From XYD12-FULL-36-8 sp964613805 (lineage in GTDB: Bacteria; Bacteroidota; Ignavibacteria; Ignavibacteriales; Ignavibacteriaceae): a stretch of 64,000 nucleotides of DNA. The notes beneath the pieces were generated by a model. The model worked only from the letters and a program-made list of their open reading frames with translations. It was not told the origin of the DNA and did not search any database. Below, one piece after another: positions 17,793-29,000 of this stretch. The translations under genes and the position numbers were made by a program. The stretch lies in assembly GCA_964613805.1 (NCBI GenBank), contig CAZTJF010000001.1:1-64000 (forward strand), written 5' to 3'. Positions within the stretch are counted from its first letter, which is position 1. Each line of letters starts with the position of its first letter.

Positions 17793-20084
17793 TTATTTTA
17801 TAAGTGTCATCTTTTTTACATTAGTGAAAGATGAGCCATCAATTCCAGCTGCCTCTATTTTATAGATATAGACGCCGGTGTTAAGATTTACAGCATTAAA
17901 ATCAACCTTATGATTTCCCGCAGGTAAGTTGGTGTTGAATAATGTTCTTACTTCTTCTCCCAAAAGATTGAAAACCTTCAGTAAAACTTTTGAGTCCACC
18001 GCAAGATTGAAATTAATCTTTGTAGTTGGATTGAAAGGATTAGGATAGTTCTGCTCAAGCGAATAAACTTTTGGTGCTTCGATTTTAACTTCAACGATCT
18101 GCGAGAATTCATAAGCACCATTATAATCAATTTGTTTCAGCCGATAAGAGTAACTTCCACTTGCAAGTTCTCTGTCAGTGTAAGAATATTTTTGACTTTG
18201 AGTCGTTGTTCCGTTTCCTTTTACGTACCCAACTGTCACAAAATCATCTCCCGATTTTCTTTGAATCTCAAATCCTAGGTTGTTGGTTTCAGATGCTGTA
18301 GTCCAATTAAGCTCAATATTGTTCCCCTTAACAAAACCGGTGAATGAAGTTAATTCCACAGGAATCAACATATCTAAAACTATTGAAAAAGTACCCCACT
18401 GTCCGGTAGCCGGAACAAAAGCATTTATGGTGGTTGGCGCTGTTGCTAAGGTGCTTCCTGATTTGTCAAAAATTGTATATGGGAATGTTATGCCTCCATC
18501 TTGAGATAATTTTACGATTAGACGATCAGTGTATGCACTGCTGTATTGTGCATAAGCCCAATCAAACTTCAAGGAATCGTTAGGAATTAAACCCGTATAA
18601 ATTTTTGAATACAAAGTATCCATTCTTCCTGTTGTACTGTAGCTGTAAAACTCCAATTTAACGGATTTGTTTCCTCCAAATGAAGGACCATTAGCACCGG
18701 TATATTGAGCAAATGTTATTCCTGCGTCAGGATTCACAATTCTCCATCCCGGAGCTGGAAAACTTGATTCAAAAAACTCATAACTGAATGTGTTAGAAAA
18801 TGATTCGTTGGTAATTATTTGTGGTGATAATATTTCTTCATCGAATAGCTGAATATCTTGTATCGGTCTTTCCACAGGAAGACTTGAATTACCAGCAGTG
18901 AGAATGCTTTCAAAAGTACTGCGTCTTCCTTTAGCGCTGTTTAATACTTCTTTTGTTACATCATCTTGGATGAAAGCTGCGGTATAAATCATCGAATCTA
19001 CCCAAGTGGGAGTGTCAAGTTTATATTTGAATGAAAAATTATAAGTGCCGACCGCTGTAGGAACAGTGGTGCCTAGCGAAGTTGGAAAAGCTTTTCTAAA
19101 AACATCATAAAAAATGCTTTCGCCATTTGATCCCGGCGGTGTAGCATAAGTAATTTTTCTTTCTACCGCATGAACACGCAAAAAATATTGTCCGGTTTTA
19201 AGAGGAGCAACAACATGTACGGAAATATCGGTTTGGATTGTATCTCCAATCAGCCGCGTATCTGTTACATCAATTGAAATTGGTGTTCCCGCATTTTTTC
19301 TGGGATAAAATGCATTTGGTAAGCTGGTGGGATCGCTGTAAGGATATGAAGGATTAACAATCCCATCCATTATTACGTGAGGAACCGCATTAACACCGTA
19401 GTAAAATCTTCTATCATTAGCCTGCGTAGGATTGTAAGCATACATTGGATCATTCCCAGGTGAAGGCCAATTCATGTGATACTTTATTGCGACTAAAGAA
19501 TCAAATCGAGCAGAAATGAATGCGTCAACTGTTGGATTATTTGCTGCACATGGTCCGCATGTTGAGCTTGTCCATTCCTCAAGTAAAACATTTCGCTGAA
19601 CTCCAGCAAAGTAAATAGAGTATTGATTAAGAGCATTATTGGCAGGATTTTCATCGCCAGTTAAATTAGAAGTTACGGTAATATTTAATGGCTGACCAGG
19701 ATTAATGGTTATGCCATCAAACGTAACATTTTGCGTTTGACCGCTGTTTAGTATAGATATAGTTTTCGTGCTGTTATATGTGCCAGGTGTAATTGTCATA
19801 GTAACAGTAAAAGAACTGGTAATATTGGTTTTCCCAACATTAATAATGGTAACATTAGGAGAAATATCAAAAACGCCGCTTCCAAGTGTGTAGTTAGTAT
19901 CAGCACCGATATTGTTTATTGAAACAACTCCAACATCAATATTTTTTTGATTGCCTAAGGTTAGGTTATCAATATAAAGATTATTACCATAACCGTTCAC
20001 AGTAATAAATTGAAGCTGCACTTCTTGTGCAAGCATGAAGAACGGGGCTGTGAAGAGAACTAGTAAAATGAATAGTTTTTTCAT
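17793..20084 (-). CDS. Omp28-related thioredoxin-like secreted protein with T9SS sorting domain
   Basis: A 763-residue exported protein. Signal peptide 1-19; an N-terminal beta domain; then from about residue 164 an Omp28-type thioredoxin-like domain beginning VLLEEWTSSTCGPC (Cys176 and Cys179), with KYHMNWPSPGNDPMY and the cis-proline-like AVPHVIMDG. A later segment (about 450-560) resembles a MAM/jelly-roll domain. Then come an FN3-like region (NNLGFEIQRKSGD) and a T9SS domain from YSLEQNYPNPFNPTTKINF. It would present a CxxC thioredoxin fold at or beyond the cell surface. It is the second gene of the 21.1-14.9 kb minus-strand group. Confidence 0.87.
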   Translation of the reverse strand: MKKLFILLVLFTAPFFMLAQEVQLQFITVNGYGNNLYIDNLTLGNQKNIDVGVVSINNIGADTNYTLGSGVFDISPNVTIINVGKTNITSSFTVTMTITPGTYNSTKTISILNSGQTQNVTFDGITINPGQPLNITVTSNLTGDENPANNALNQYSIYFAGVQRNVLLEEWTSSTCGPCAANNPTVDAFISARFDSLVAIKYHMNWPSPGNDPMYAYNPTQANDRRFYYGVNAVPHVIMDGIVNPSYPYSDPTSLPNAFYPRKNAGTPISIDVTDTRLIGDTIQTDISVHVVAPLKTGQYFLRVHAVERKITYATPPGSNGESIFYDVFRKAFPTSLGTTVPTAVGTYNFSFKYKLDTPTWVDSMIYTAAFIQDDVTKEVLNSAKGRRSTFESILTAGNSSLPVERPIQDIQLFDEEILSPQIITNESFSNTFSYEFFESSFPAPGWRIVNPDAGITFAQYTGANGPSFGGNKSVKLEFYSYSTTGRMDTLYSKIYTGLIPNDSLKFDWAYAQYSSAYTDRLIVKLSQDGGITFPYTIFDKSGSTLATAPTTINAFVPATGQWGTFSIVLDMLIPVELTSFTGFVKGNNIELNWTTASETNNLGFEIQRKSGDDFVTVGYVKGNGTTTQSQKYSYTDRELASGSYSYRLKQIDYNGAYEFSQIVEVKIEAPKVYSLEQNYPNPFNPTTKINFNLAVDSKVLLKVFNLLGEEVRTLFNTNLPAGNHKVDFNAVNLNTGVYIYKIEAAGIDGSSFTNVKKMTLIK

Positions 20085-20122
20085 ATAACACCTCTTATTA
20101 GTTAGATATTTGGTTGATAATA

Positions 20123-21112
20123 TTAATTAGTTATTGTTGAACCTGCTTGTAAAACTTCTTTTGTTACTTTGTTTTGAATAAAAACTATAGTTTCAAGTTT
20201 TGATGTATTCCAGCTTGGGTTAATTGTTACTTGTCTGTTGAATATTTGAGTGCCTGAAGTTGAGTAACTAAGCGCTTCTCCGCTGTTTGAGGGAAGCATT
20301 TTTCTCATCACATTGTGAAATTTGGTTTCGCCATTCGATCCCGGAGGAGTTGAATACTCGATAAATGATTCAATCACAGCCGTGTGCAGAACCAAGTTCT
20401 GAAAATCAATTCCGGTTGTGTCTATTGTTTCAAGTTTTATTTTGATATTATAATTCCCAATACCAAAGCTGTCTGTAACAGAGATTTTAAATTTTGGTGT
20501 TTGTGCAATCCTCTGATCAATTTTTTCTTTAATTGATAATGAATCGGTGGAAGTTGGTGTTAAGAAACCATCCACTTTGATAGTTGGTGCGACTAATATG
20601 TTGTAGTAACTCATTCGTGCGTTACAATCTGCTGTATTTACAAGATAAAATGGATCTGAAGGTGAGGGAAAATTAGTTGGGAATTTAATAGTAACCACTT
20701 TGCTCGGACCATAGCTTGCGTTAATTGATTCTAAGATTTTATTAGAACTCACACATGGACTGCAGCTTACGTTTGCAAAATCTTCAATTAAAACAATCTT
20801 TTTAGCAAGGGCAAGCTTTAGATCAAAGCTTAATGTGAAGGTCGAATCTTTCGTAAGAGTAATAGATTTTGATTCGGGGACATAATCATCCTTTTCTAAT
20901 CTGATCAAATGATCGCCAACTTTAACTGTAAGAGTTGCAGGAGTAAACTTCCCGGTATTCACATTGTCAACAAATATTTTTGCACTATCAATGTTGCTAG
21001 TAATGACTATCTGTCCATAATCGGGTAATTGAATTAGGGGAGTTGTTGGAGGATTTGTTTTACACCCAGCAAAAATAAGTATGAGTAATATGAGCAATGA
21101 AGATTTATACAT
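20123..21112 (-). CDS. Omp28-related lipoprotein with PEGA and thioredoxin-like domains
   Basis: A 329-residue lipoprotein with lipobox FAGC (Cys17). Residues about 34-98 form a PEGA domain (GQIVITSNIDSAKIFVDNVNTG, VGDHLIRLEKDDYVP), often used for surface binding. The Omp28/thioredoxin-like domain follows, starting IVLIEDFANVSCSPC (Cys117 and Cys120) and containing KFPTNFPSPSDPFY and LVAPTIKVDG. Both it and the next gene share the STPPGSNGE...FHNVMRKM(F)P pattern, so they are paralogues. It is the first gene of the group and probably sits in the outer membrane. Confidence 0.86.
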   Translation of the reverse strand: MYKSSLLILLILIFAGCKTNPPTTPLIQLPDYGQIVITSNIDSAKIFVDNVNTGKFTPATLTVKVGDHLIRLEKDDYVPESKSITLTKDSTFTLSFDLKLALAKKIVLIEDFANVSCSPCVSSNKILESINASYGPSKVVTIKFPTNFPSPSDPFYLVNTADCNARMSYYNILVAPTIKVDGFLTPTSTDSLSIKEKIDQRIAQTPKFKISVTDSFGIGNYNIKIKLETIDTTGIDFQNLVLHTAVIESFIEYSTPPGSNGETKFHNVMRKMLPSNSGEALSYSTSGTQIFNRQVTINPSWNTSKLETIVFIQNKVTKEVLQAGSTITN

Positions 21113-21360
21113 CTTGATATCCGAATGATTCTTATTTGGAGAAGCTTTTTCTTTCCCTTCCTAAAATTATCCATAGCAATTTATAATTCAAAGTGAAAAA
21201 CTCATGAGGATGTTGATTCTTGAAAAAATCCGCCCTAAAACGATAATTTAATTTTATCGCTGACTATATTTTCATATGTTTGCCCAAATAAAATTGAGTT
21301 CATCTGCATCAATGAAACAATAACAATCATTCTGAAAATGAAAAAGGAGAAAGCGATTTA

Positions 21361-22698
21361 ATGATTACAACCGAGAAAAATTTAGGTGAGAAAAAAGGTA
21401 GTTGGAAATTTCCAGAGGCATTTTGGACTGCCAATATAGTCGAACTTTTTGAACGTGCCGCTTATTATGCGGTTTTCATAGCAATAACATTGTACCTATC
21501 ACGCATAGTGGGGTTTACTGATATTGAAGCCGGTTGGATAGGCGGTGTATTTGCAGCCGGTTTATATTTTCTTCCTCCGTTTACCGGAGCGTTCGCTGAT
21601 AAAATAGGATTTAGAAAAGCCATAATATTGGCATTCTCTCTTCTCACAATTGGATATTTCAACCTCGGTGCTTTACCATATAAAATTACCGTCATGCCCT
21701 CATTGGTAATTTTAATGATCGGCGGATCGTTTATTAAATCTATAATAACTGGAACTGTTGCAAAAACCACCACTCAGGAAACTAGGGCTCGAGGATATTC
21801 AATTTTTTACGGGATGGTAAATGTTGGTGCATTTCTCGGAAAAACTTTTGCTTATCCATTAAGGTTAGAATGGGGATTGCTATCTATTAATTACTATGCT
21901 GCCTTTATGACTTTATTAGCACTGGTAACGGTTTACTTTTTCTATAAAAACGTAAACATAGATGGCGAAGGTAAATCATTAAATGAAGTGTGGAAGAGTT
22001 TTATCAGGGTAGTTACAAATTCCCGGTTGCTGTTATTAATTTTAATCGTTACAGGGTTTTGGATAATTCAGCATCAGCTTTATGCCACAATGCCAAAGTA
22101 TGTGCTTAGAACTGTCGGCGAACATGCTTCCCCGGAATGGATTGCAAACGTTAATCCTTTTGTTGTTATGCTCACCGTTGTTTTTATAACCAACATGATG
22201 AAAAAAGTTCGTGCTGTAACATCAATGAGCGTCGGAATGTTTCTTATGCCTATCTCAGCATTGCTAATGGCTTCGAGTCATTTCTTGGAATCAATAACAG
22301 GGCAAAGTGTTTCTATCTTTGGAGTTTTTTCCGCTCACCCAATTACTGTGATGATGATACTTGGAATTGTTGTTCAGGGTTTAGCAGAATGTTTTATTTC
22401 ACCGCGATACCTTGAATACTTTTCACTTCAAGCACCAAAGGGAGAAGAAGGATTGTATTTGGGTTTTTCACATCTTCATTCTTTTCTCTCATCTATTTTA
22501 GGATTTGGCATTTCAGGTTATTTGTTAACCGCATACGCTCCAGATCCAGCAACATTATCTCCCGAACAACTAAAAACTGCTTACGATAATGCATACATGA
22601 TTTGGTATTATTTTGCAGCAATAGGATTCATTGCAGCGATAGCTTTATTGTTTTACCGTAAGTTCGTAGACAAAAATGTGATTCCGAGAGTTGGCTAA
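21361..22698 (+). CDS. POT-like MFS transporter (putative peptide transporter)
   Basis: A 445-residue protein with about 12 membrane segments. The N-terminus FWTANIVELFERAAYYAVF matches the ExxER...YY pattern of the proton-coupled oligopeptide transporter family, in which this motif takes part in proton coupling. GAFADKIGFRKA is the MFS loop 2-3 motif. The EYFSLQAPKGEEGLYLGFSHLHSF segment is also typical of POT relatives. The substrate is not certain. GGAG lies 11 bases before the ATG. The 248 bases upstream separate it from the divergent lipoprotein gene and should hold both promoters. Confidence 0.85.
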   Translation: MITTEKNLGEKKGSWKFPEAFWTANIVELFERAAYYAVFIAITLYLSRIVGFTDIEAGWIGGVFAAGLYFLPPFTGAFADKIGFRKAIILAFSLLTIGYFNLGALPYKITVMPSLVILMIGGSFIKSIITGTVAKTTTQETRARGYSIFYGMVNVGAFLGKTFAYPLRLEWGLLSINYYAAFMTLLALVTVYFFYKNVNIDGEGKSLNEVWKSFIRVVTNSRLLLLILIVTGFWIIQHQLYATMPKYVLRTVGEHASPEWIANVNPFVVMLTVVFITNMMKKVRAVTSMSVGMFLMPISALLMASSHFLESITGQSVSIFGVFSAHPITVMMILGIVVQGLAECFISPRYLEYFSLQAPKGEEGLYLGFSHLHSFLSSILGFGISGYLLTAYAPDPATLSPEQLKTAYDNAYMIWYYFAAIGFIAAIALLFYRKFVDKNVIPRVG

Positions 22699-22985
22699 GA
22701 AATCAAAAAAAATGTTGATAGTTATGATTTTAATGTTTAATATTATTGTAAGAATGTTAAAATTTAATTAATTAAATGAAAGAAAATAAATCTTAGCGAA
22801 AATTGATACACTTTTCTTATTGGAATATCCATACATATCTAAGCTTTTATTCTCTTCATTTGATTCGAGAAACAGGAAGATTGCAATTTTTTAATTAAAC
22901 AAAGAAAGAAGATTGCAAACGGGCAGCAATTTTCTTTTAGGTATCAAACATAATAATCAATCACTAACAATAATAGGAGAGAGAT

Positions 22986-25900
22986 ATGAAGAGACTTGCT
23001 AAGATTCTTCTCTTTATCGTGTTGCTTCCTTACCTTACCTTTGCCGGAACTGTCGGTAAAATTAAAGGTAAAGTAACAGACCTAACATCAGACGAGCCCT
23101 TAATTGGTGCTAACGTTTTGGTTATAGGTACTTCTTTTGGTGCAGCTACAGATGTAAACGGCAGCTACACCATCAACAACCTTGAAGCGGGTGTTTATCA
23201 GGTAAGAGCTTCGTTCGTGGGTTATCAAACGGTAACCTATTCCAACATTCGTGTAAGTGCTGATCTTACCACCGAATTAAATTTCCAGCTTCCCGGTGAG
23301 GGCATTGAGCTGCAGCAAGTAAATGTTATTGCCGAAAAACCGTTGATTAACAAAAGCTCTACCAATGCCAATCGTGTTACAACGAGTGATGTACTCGATG
23401 CTTTACCATCAATGGGCATTGATAATATTCTTGCCTTAACACCCGGTATTGTTCTTCAGGATAAAAACATATTTATCCGCGGCGGCAGACAAGATGAAGT
23501 TGGCTTCTACCTTGAAGGTGCTTCAATTACCGATCCTGTAGTTGGCGGGCGTGCAATTACAATTGCGCAAGATGCTATCGAGGAGATCCAGGTTCAGTCT
23601 GGTGGTTATACCGCTGAATATGGCGGTGCAAATGCCGGTATTGTTTATACACAAATAAAATCTGGTACTCCGGATTTTAAAGCCAGTGCAGAATACATTA
23701 CAGATAATATAACCGTTAAAGGTAAAAAAGATAGGTTTGATGGTGAGAAAAGATTAGGGACTCATTGGTATGGTTACAATGAGTTTATCGGTACATTGAG
23801 CGGACCTATTTTTGATAAAAGATTTAAATTTTTCGGATTGTTTAATTACCAATACCAAAATGATCAAAGACCGCAGCCATATCCGGGTATCAACTTAGGT
23901 AAAATTGGTGATCCTACAACAAATGATACAATTGATTTCACTTACCCTGCTGGGGCAATCTACAAAAACTCTTTAGAGCAGTACACCGGTACTGGTACTC
24001 TCAGTTTTGATTTCAATCCATTGCTTTTCAGATTGGTTGGTTCATACAGTACAAATAAAACGTATAATCCGTACACTTCCCGAAATCAGGGAAATCTTAC
24101 CAACATTTTAAATCTTGACAGAGTTGAAAATGTTGACCAAAAAGATGGTGCCGCAAGCTTAAAGGTAACTCATATACTAAGCCCCAAAACTTATTATGAA
24201 TTAAGCGGCGGGTACTCATTTAACTCTTTAGAAAGATATGATCCATTATTGAAAGATAATTTTTTAGGTTATGGAGATAGTGTGGCAAATGCCGGTGTTG
24301 GAGTTTATTGGACAAAATCTCCAGGCGATAATTTCGGAAGATTTGAAAGACCAACTCGCTTGAACATTTTCACATTTTCGTTCAATGCTCCTGGTGATGT
24401 TACTGCTAATTACGGAAAATTTAAGAGAGAGAGAATAAATCTTATGGCTGCTCTTTCAACTCAAATTGGGCAAGAACATTCCTTAAAAATCGGTGGTGAA
24501 TATCAAATGTTGACTATCAGGAATTATTCCTGGAGTAATGAACAGTTAATGGCATTGTCAAGCTTGGTATATCAAAACGACCAATTGCCTGCCGGTGACC
24601 CAAATAAACTAACAAGAGAGCAGGTTTTTATTGGCAGAGGAATTAACAATTACGGTTATGATGTATTTGGCAATGAAATAGGCGGAGAGGATGAAATAAT
24701 TGGCGCCAAAAAACCGATTTTTGCAGCTTTCTACATACAGGATAAAATAGAATACAACGATCTTATTATAAATGTTGGCTTCCGTTATGATTATATTAAA
24801 GTTGATAATTTAATGTTTGAAGATCCAACGAGACCAGAATTATCCATTAATTATAATAGCGGCGCAATAATACCAGGCGGCTGGAAACAAGTTCCCACAT
24901 TTCAATCAGTCAGCCCAAGACTTGGCTTCTCATTCCCTGTTACTGATCAGACAGTTTTCCACGCTCAGTTCGGAAAATTTGTTCAGCAGACAAGATTGCG
25001 TGATATGTACAACGGTGTGTATGCAACTGCTTATAATCTTAGAGGCGGGTTTGAAATTACTGCGCCTTTTGGGTTTAATATTCAACCAACAAGAACAACA
25101 CAATACGAAATCGGTTTTACTCAGCAAATCTCTGATATTGCTTCTTTTGATATTACCGGTTTCTATAAAGACATTCAGGATCAGGTTGTTTTTGATAAAA
25201 TAACCACCGATCCAACTTCACCATTTAAAGGATACAATGTTCTAAAGAATGGTGATTTTGCTACCACAAAAGGTGTCGAGCTTTCATTTAATATGAGAAG
25301 AACCTCACGATTCCAAGCAAATGCTTCTGTTACATTTCAGGATGCACAAGGAACAGGCTCTTTCCCGAATTCAGCACGTGGAATTGTAGGAGCACCGCTT
25401 GATGGTGTCACTGTATTCAAGCCGCAGTATATTTCACCTCTTGAGTATAACAACTCATTCCGTGGAAATGTTAATTTAGACTATAGATTTGGACGCGATG
25501 ATGGTCCTTCTATCCTCAGTCAATTTGGTATTTCCGGATTGTTAACTTTCAACAGCGGTCATCCATTTACAACCGGTAAGGGCGGTGCCGATTTGGAGGG
25601 TGATGCTCGTGACAGGTCGCCTATTGAAGCTTTAAATAGCTCAACAACTCCATGGGTATTTCAATTTGATTTACGATTGGATAAGACTATCAACTTATTT
25701 AATAAGCTCAATGCCAATATTTACGTTTATGTAATCAATCTCTTCGATACAAAAAATATCGAAAACGTATTTCTTAGAACCGGTTCCACAACCGATGATG
25801 GCTACCTAAGCGATCCGGCACTGGGCGGGAAATTAGTTGAAACCAATGGACCTGAATATGCTGCTTTATACAGAGCTATTAACATAGATTACTATGAGCA

Positions 25901-25997
25901 GTGGCAGGTTGCAAATAACGGCGGTCCGATCACTACTTCACCATTGTTCTTCGGTCCTCCACGTCAAATCAGATTTGGAATTCGCCTTGAATACTAA
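22986..25997 (+). CDS. TonB-dependent outer-membrane receptor with carboxypeptidase-regulatory-like domain
   Basis: A 1003-residue outer-membrane transporter. Signal peptide 1-20; CarboxypepD_reg-like beta-sandwich (about 24-105: GKVTDLTSDEPLIGANVLV ... FVGYQTVTYSNI); plug domain (about 110-220: LPSMGIDNILALTPGIV, IFIRGGRQDEVGFYLEG, IEEIQVQSGGYTAEYGG); then a 22-strand-type barrel ending in RQIRFGIRLEY, a proper C-terminal beta-signal. The build resembles SusC-like receptors, but no SusD lipoprotein follows; instead a large exported protein and a PorV-like barrel do. GGAGAGAG precedes the ATG. The 287 bases upstream hold no gene. Confidence 0.93.
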   Translation: MKRLAKILLFIVLLPYLTFAGTVGKIKGKVTDLTSDEPLIGANVLVIGTSFGAATDVNGSYTINNLEAGVYQVRASFVGYQTVTYSNIRVSADLTTELNFQLPGEGIELQQVNVIAEKPLINKSSTNANRVTTSDVLDALPSMGIDNILALTPGIVLQDKNIFIRGGRQDEVGFYLEGASITDPVVGGRAITIAQDAIEEIQVQSGGYTAEYGGANAGIVYTQIKSGTPDFKASAEYITDNITVKGKKDRFDGEKRLGTHWYGYNEFIGTLSGPIFDKRFKFFGLFNYQYQNDQRPQPYPGINLGKIGDPTTNDTIDFTYPAGAIYKNSLEQYTGTGTLSFDFNPLLFRLVGSYSTNKTYNPYTSRNQGNLTNILNLDRVENVDQKDGAASLKVTHILSPKTYYELSGGYSFNSLERYDPLLKDNFLGYGDSVANAGVGVYWTKSPGDNFGRFERPTRLNIFTFSFNAPGDVTANYGKFKRERINLMAALSTQIGQEHSLKIGGEYQMLTIRNYSWSNEQLMALSSLVYQNDQLPAGDPNKLTREQVFIGRGINNYGYDVFGNEIGGEDEIIGAKKPIFAAFYIQDKIEYNDLIINVGFRYDYIKVDNLMFEDPTRPELSINYNSGAIIPGGWKQVPTFQSVSPRLGFSFPVTDQTVFHAQFGKFVQQTRLRDMYNGVYATAYNLRGGFEITAPFGFNIQPTRTTQYEIGFTQQISDIASFDITGFYKDIQDQVVFDKITTDPTSPFKGYNVLKNGDFATTKGVELSFNMRRTSRFQANASVTFQDAQGTGSFPNSARGIVGAPLDGVTVFKPQYISPLEYNNSFRGNVNLDYRFGRDDGPSILSQFGISGLLTFNSGHPFTTGKGGADLEGDARDRSPIEALNSSTTPWVFQFDLRLDKTINLFNKLNANIYVYVINLFDTKNIENVFLRTGSTTDDGYLSDPALGGKLVETNGPEYAALYRAINIDYYEQWQVANNGGPITTSPLFFGPPRQIRFGIRLEY

Positions 25998-26043
25998 AAT
26001 TGAAATTGACAGAAAACACCATAAAGATAGGAGATTAAAAAAT

Positions 26044-29000
26044 ATGAATTCAAAAATTTCAAAATTCTTATTTCTCTTTTTCATCAGTGTGTCTTTAATT
26101 GGATATGCTGCTGATGGAAATAAGAACGACTCGAAAGGTCTAAATAAACCACAGGGAAATCCTGTAAGAACATTTTTAAACATCAATAATCTGTTAACCC
26201 AGATTTATAATGATGGAAACTCAGATATTACACCTGATGGTAACTCCGGGGTTGTGTTTCCTAAAGGCAGCAACAAAACTGCTGTTTTTCAGTCAGGATT
26301 ACTTTGGGGGGCACAAGTTGCTGGAGATCCTCAAGTAAGAGTTGGCGGTTCAGCTTATCGCCAAGGTTTACAGCCGGGTAAAATTATTTCTCCAGGTGTT
26401 GCTGAAAATCCTGCATTGGACAAAAACAGGATTTACAGAGTACGCCCGGATATTTATCCCGGCGGACCTGCAGTTGATTTATCAGGTGCAGCCACCGATG
26501 AAGGGCAATCCGAATCTGCTATAAGAGCACAGTATGAAAAAGATTGGAATGAATGGCCTGCAACGGATGGTGCTCCTTTTGTTGATAATAATAATAACGG
26601 GACTTACCAGCCAACGGTTGATATTCCAGGGGTTAAAGGTGCAGATCAAACGGTTTGGTTTGTAGCAAACGATCTTGATGTCAGTAAAACGACTTTTATG
26701 TACGGAGCTAATCCTCTTGGAATAGAAATGCAGGCAACCATTTGGGCTTATGCTCAAACAGGCGCTCTCGGAAATATGTTTTTTAGAAAGTACAAGATTA
26801 TTAATAAAAGCAACATAACTTTTGATAGTATGTACGTTTCGATGTGGTCGGATGTTGATCTTGGGAACTCCACTGATGATTTTGCCGGTTGCGATACCAC
26901 ATTAAGCTTAGGATATTGCTATAACGCAAATGCGAATGATGATACTTATAAACCGCTTCCTCCTCCGGCAGTTGGTTTTGACTTTTTCCAAGGTCCGTTG
27001 TTAACTGGCGTTGCGGGGCAAGATAGAAATAAAAATGATGTTGATGATGCTGATGACTTTGGAATCTTTAATGGACGGCTTGTTGGACCCGGTAAAATAA
27101 ATTTACCAATGACTGCCTTTTACTATTTTGCAAGGGGTGATGCTGCAGTTGTTGACCCAACACAAGGTGCGCCACAGGGCTCCACCCAGTTCTATAACTT
27201 TTTCCAAGGTAAAATAGGGCTAACCGGTGCGTCATTTGTGGATCCCAATACATTAAAACCAACTACATATGCTTTAACAGGCGATCCACAAACCCGATCC
27301 GGCTGGATTGATGGACAGTTGATTCCTGCCGGTGATCGTAGAATCGGTTCTGCATCAGGTCCGTTCCAAATGTCACCAGGAGATACTCAGGAAGTTGTAG
27401 TTGCTGAAATTTGTGCCGGTGCAATTCCTGGAACAGATCGTTTATCAGCAATCGGGCTTCTTAAATTCTATGACCAGCAAGCGCAATTAGCTTATGACAA
27501 CTTCTTCGATTTACCAGTTGCACCACCAGCACCAGAAGTAAAAGTTATTGAACTTAATAATGAAATAGTCCTTAACTGGGGTGATAATTATTCCAAAGTT
27601 AACAATACTGAATCATCAGATTCAAAAGGATATAAATTTCAGGGTTACAATGTTTATCAGTTACCATCCGCATCTGCGGATGTAACCTCTGGAAAGCGAA
27701 TAGCGACTTTTGATGTTGTAGATGGTATTGGTAAAATTGAAGATTTCTTCTTTGATCCTAATACGGGTGTTGTTGCCAGAGGTGTTAGACAGTTTGGAAA
27801 TGATACTGGTATTAAAAGATTCCTTAGTATCAAAAATGATGAACTTAAAGGCGGTACACCGCTGATTAATGGTATTAGGTATTATTTTGCCGTTACATCA
27901 TATAGTTATAATGAGGATCCACTCGCAGTACCCAATAATCTTGAAAATCCATTAATTATTTTAACAACAATTCCGCATTCAAGCGATCCTGGAGTTACTT
28001 ATGGGCAAGGAACAGGTAGCGAATTAAAAATTACTCATAATGGTACTGCTGATGGAGGACCCACTGTAAATATCGTTGATCCAACATCCACAACCGGACA
28101 CAATTATGAAATATATTTCAGCCAGCGTCAGGAAATTAGAAATCCTGCTGGTGATTGGGTGGCTGCAAGTATTGTTGAAAGAAATTTAACTCCAAATCAT
28201 CCCGATACTCTCACAGGATCTTCCATAGACATTTCTGCTGTTTATGGTGCAACTGGCGCAGATGTTGAATTACATTGTGTTTTAAACATAGAATCGGCAG
28301 ATGGAGATTGGGCAGATGGTATCAGCATGACATTACCTGCTGGGGTTAAAATTATTCGCGTACCTAAATTTAATGCGCTAAATACAACAGCTGTTAATGG
28401 TGGTGTTATTAATCCTGTTGTGGTTGGTAATACAATTATCTTAGGAGATACTACACATCCTTACACTACCAATGGTGCATTTGAAGGTGGAGAGGAATGG
28501 ATAATCTATGTTCAACCGTTCACCGCCCCTGTTTCTGTAGATTGGAAAATATTTGATGATGGATATGGCGGAGGTCCCGTTGATGCTGAAGGAACGACAA
28601 CTGTTAATCAAATCAGCACACTTTCAAGATTAGCTAAGTATTGGAACCTAAAAGACGTTTCAACCAATACAGTTAAGCTTGAAAGGCAATCTGTTATCGC
28701 AGGTACGGATATATTCCCGCGCAGAGATAATATCCCTACCAATCCTGGTCTTGATGCTTCTCCCATAGTTGATGGATTTCAGGTCAATGTAGATGTGGGA
28801 TACGATGCGCCAATTAATTTCTTTAATGTGAGTTTGAAAACAAATTCAGGAACTGTATTAACGCAAAGTTCATCCACAAGCACACTTGACATACAAAATT
28901 ACACCATATTCGGTGGAACGATTAGCAGCAAAGCTATTGATAACTTTGGCGCTGGTACTAACGATATCAACGAACTCCAAAAGGATTATGAGTTAAGATT

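Noticed and set aside
25894..26043. Upstream extension of the giant exported protein overlapping the TonB receptor gene
   Set aside because: The extension reads through the conserved C-terminus of the receptor in another frame; ATG 26044 has a ribosome-binding site and a signal peptide directly after it.
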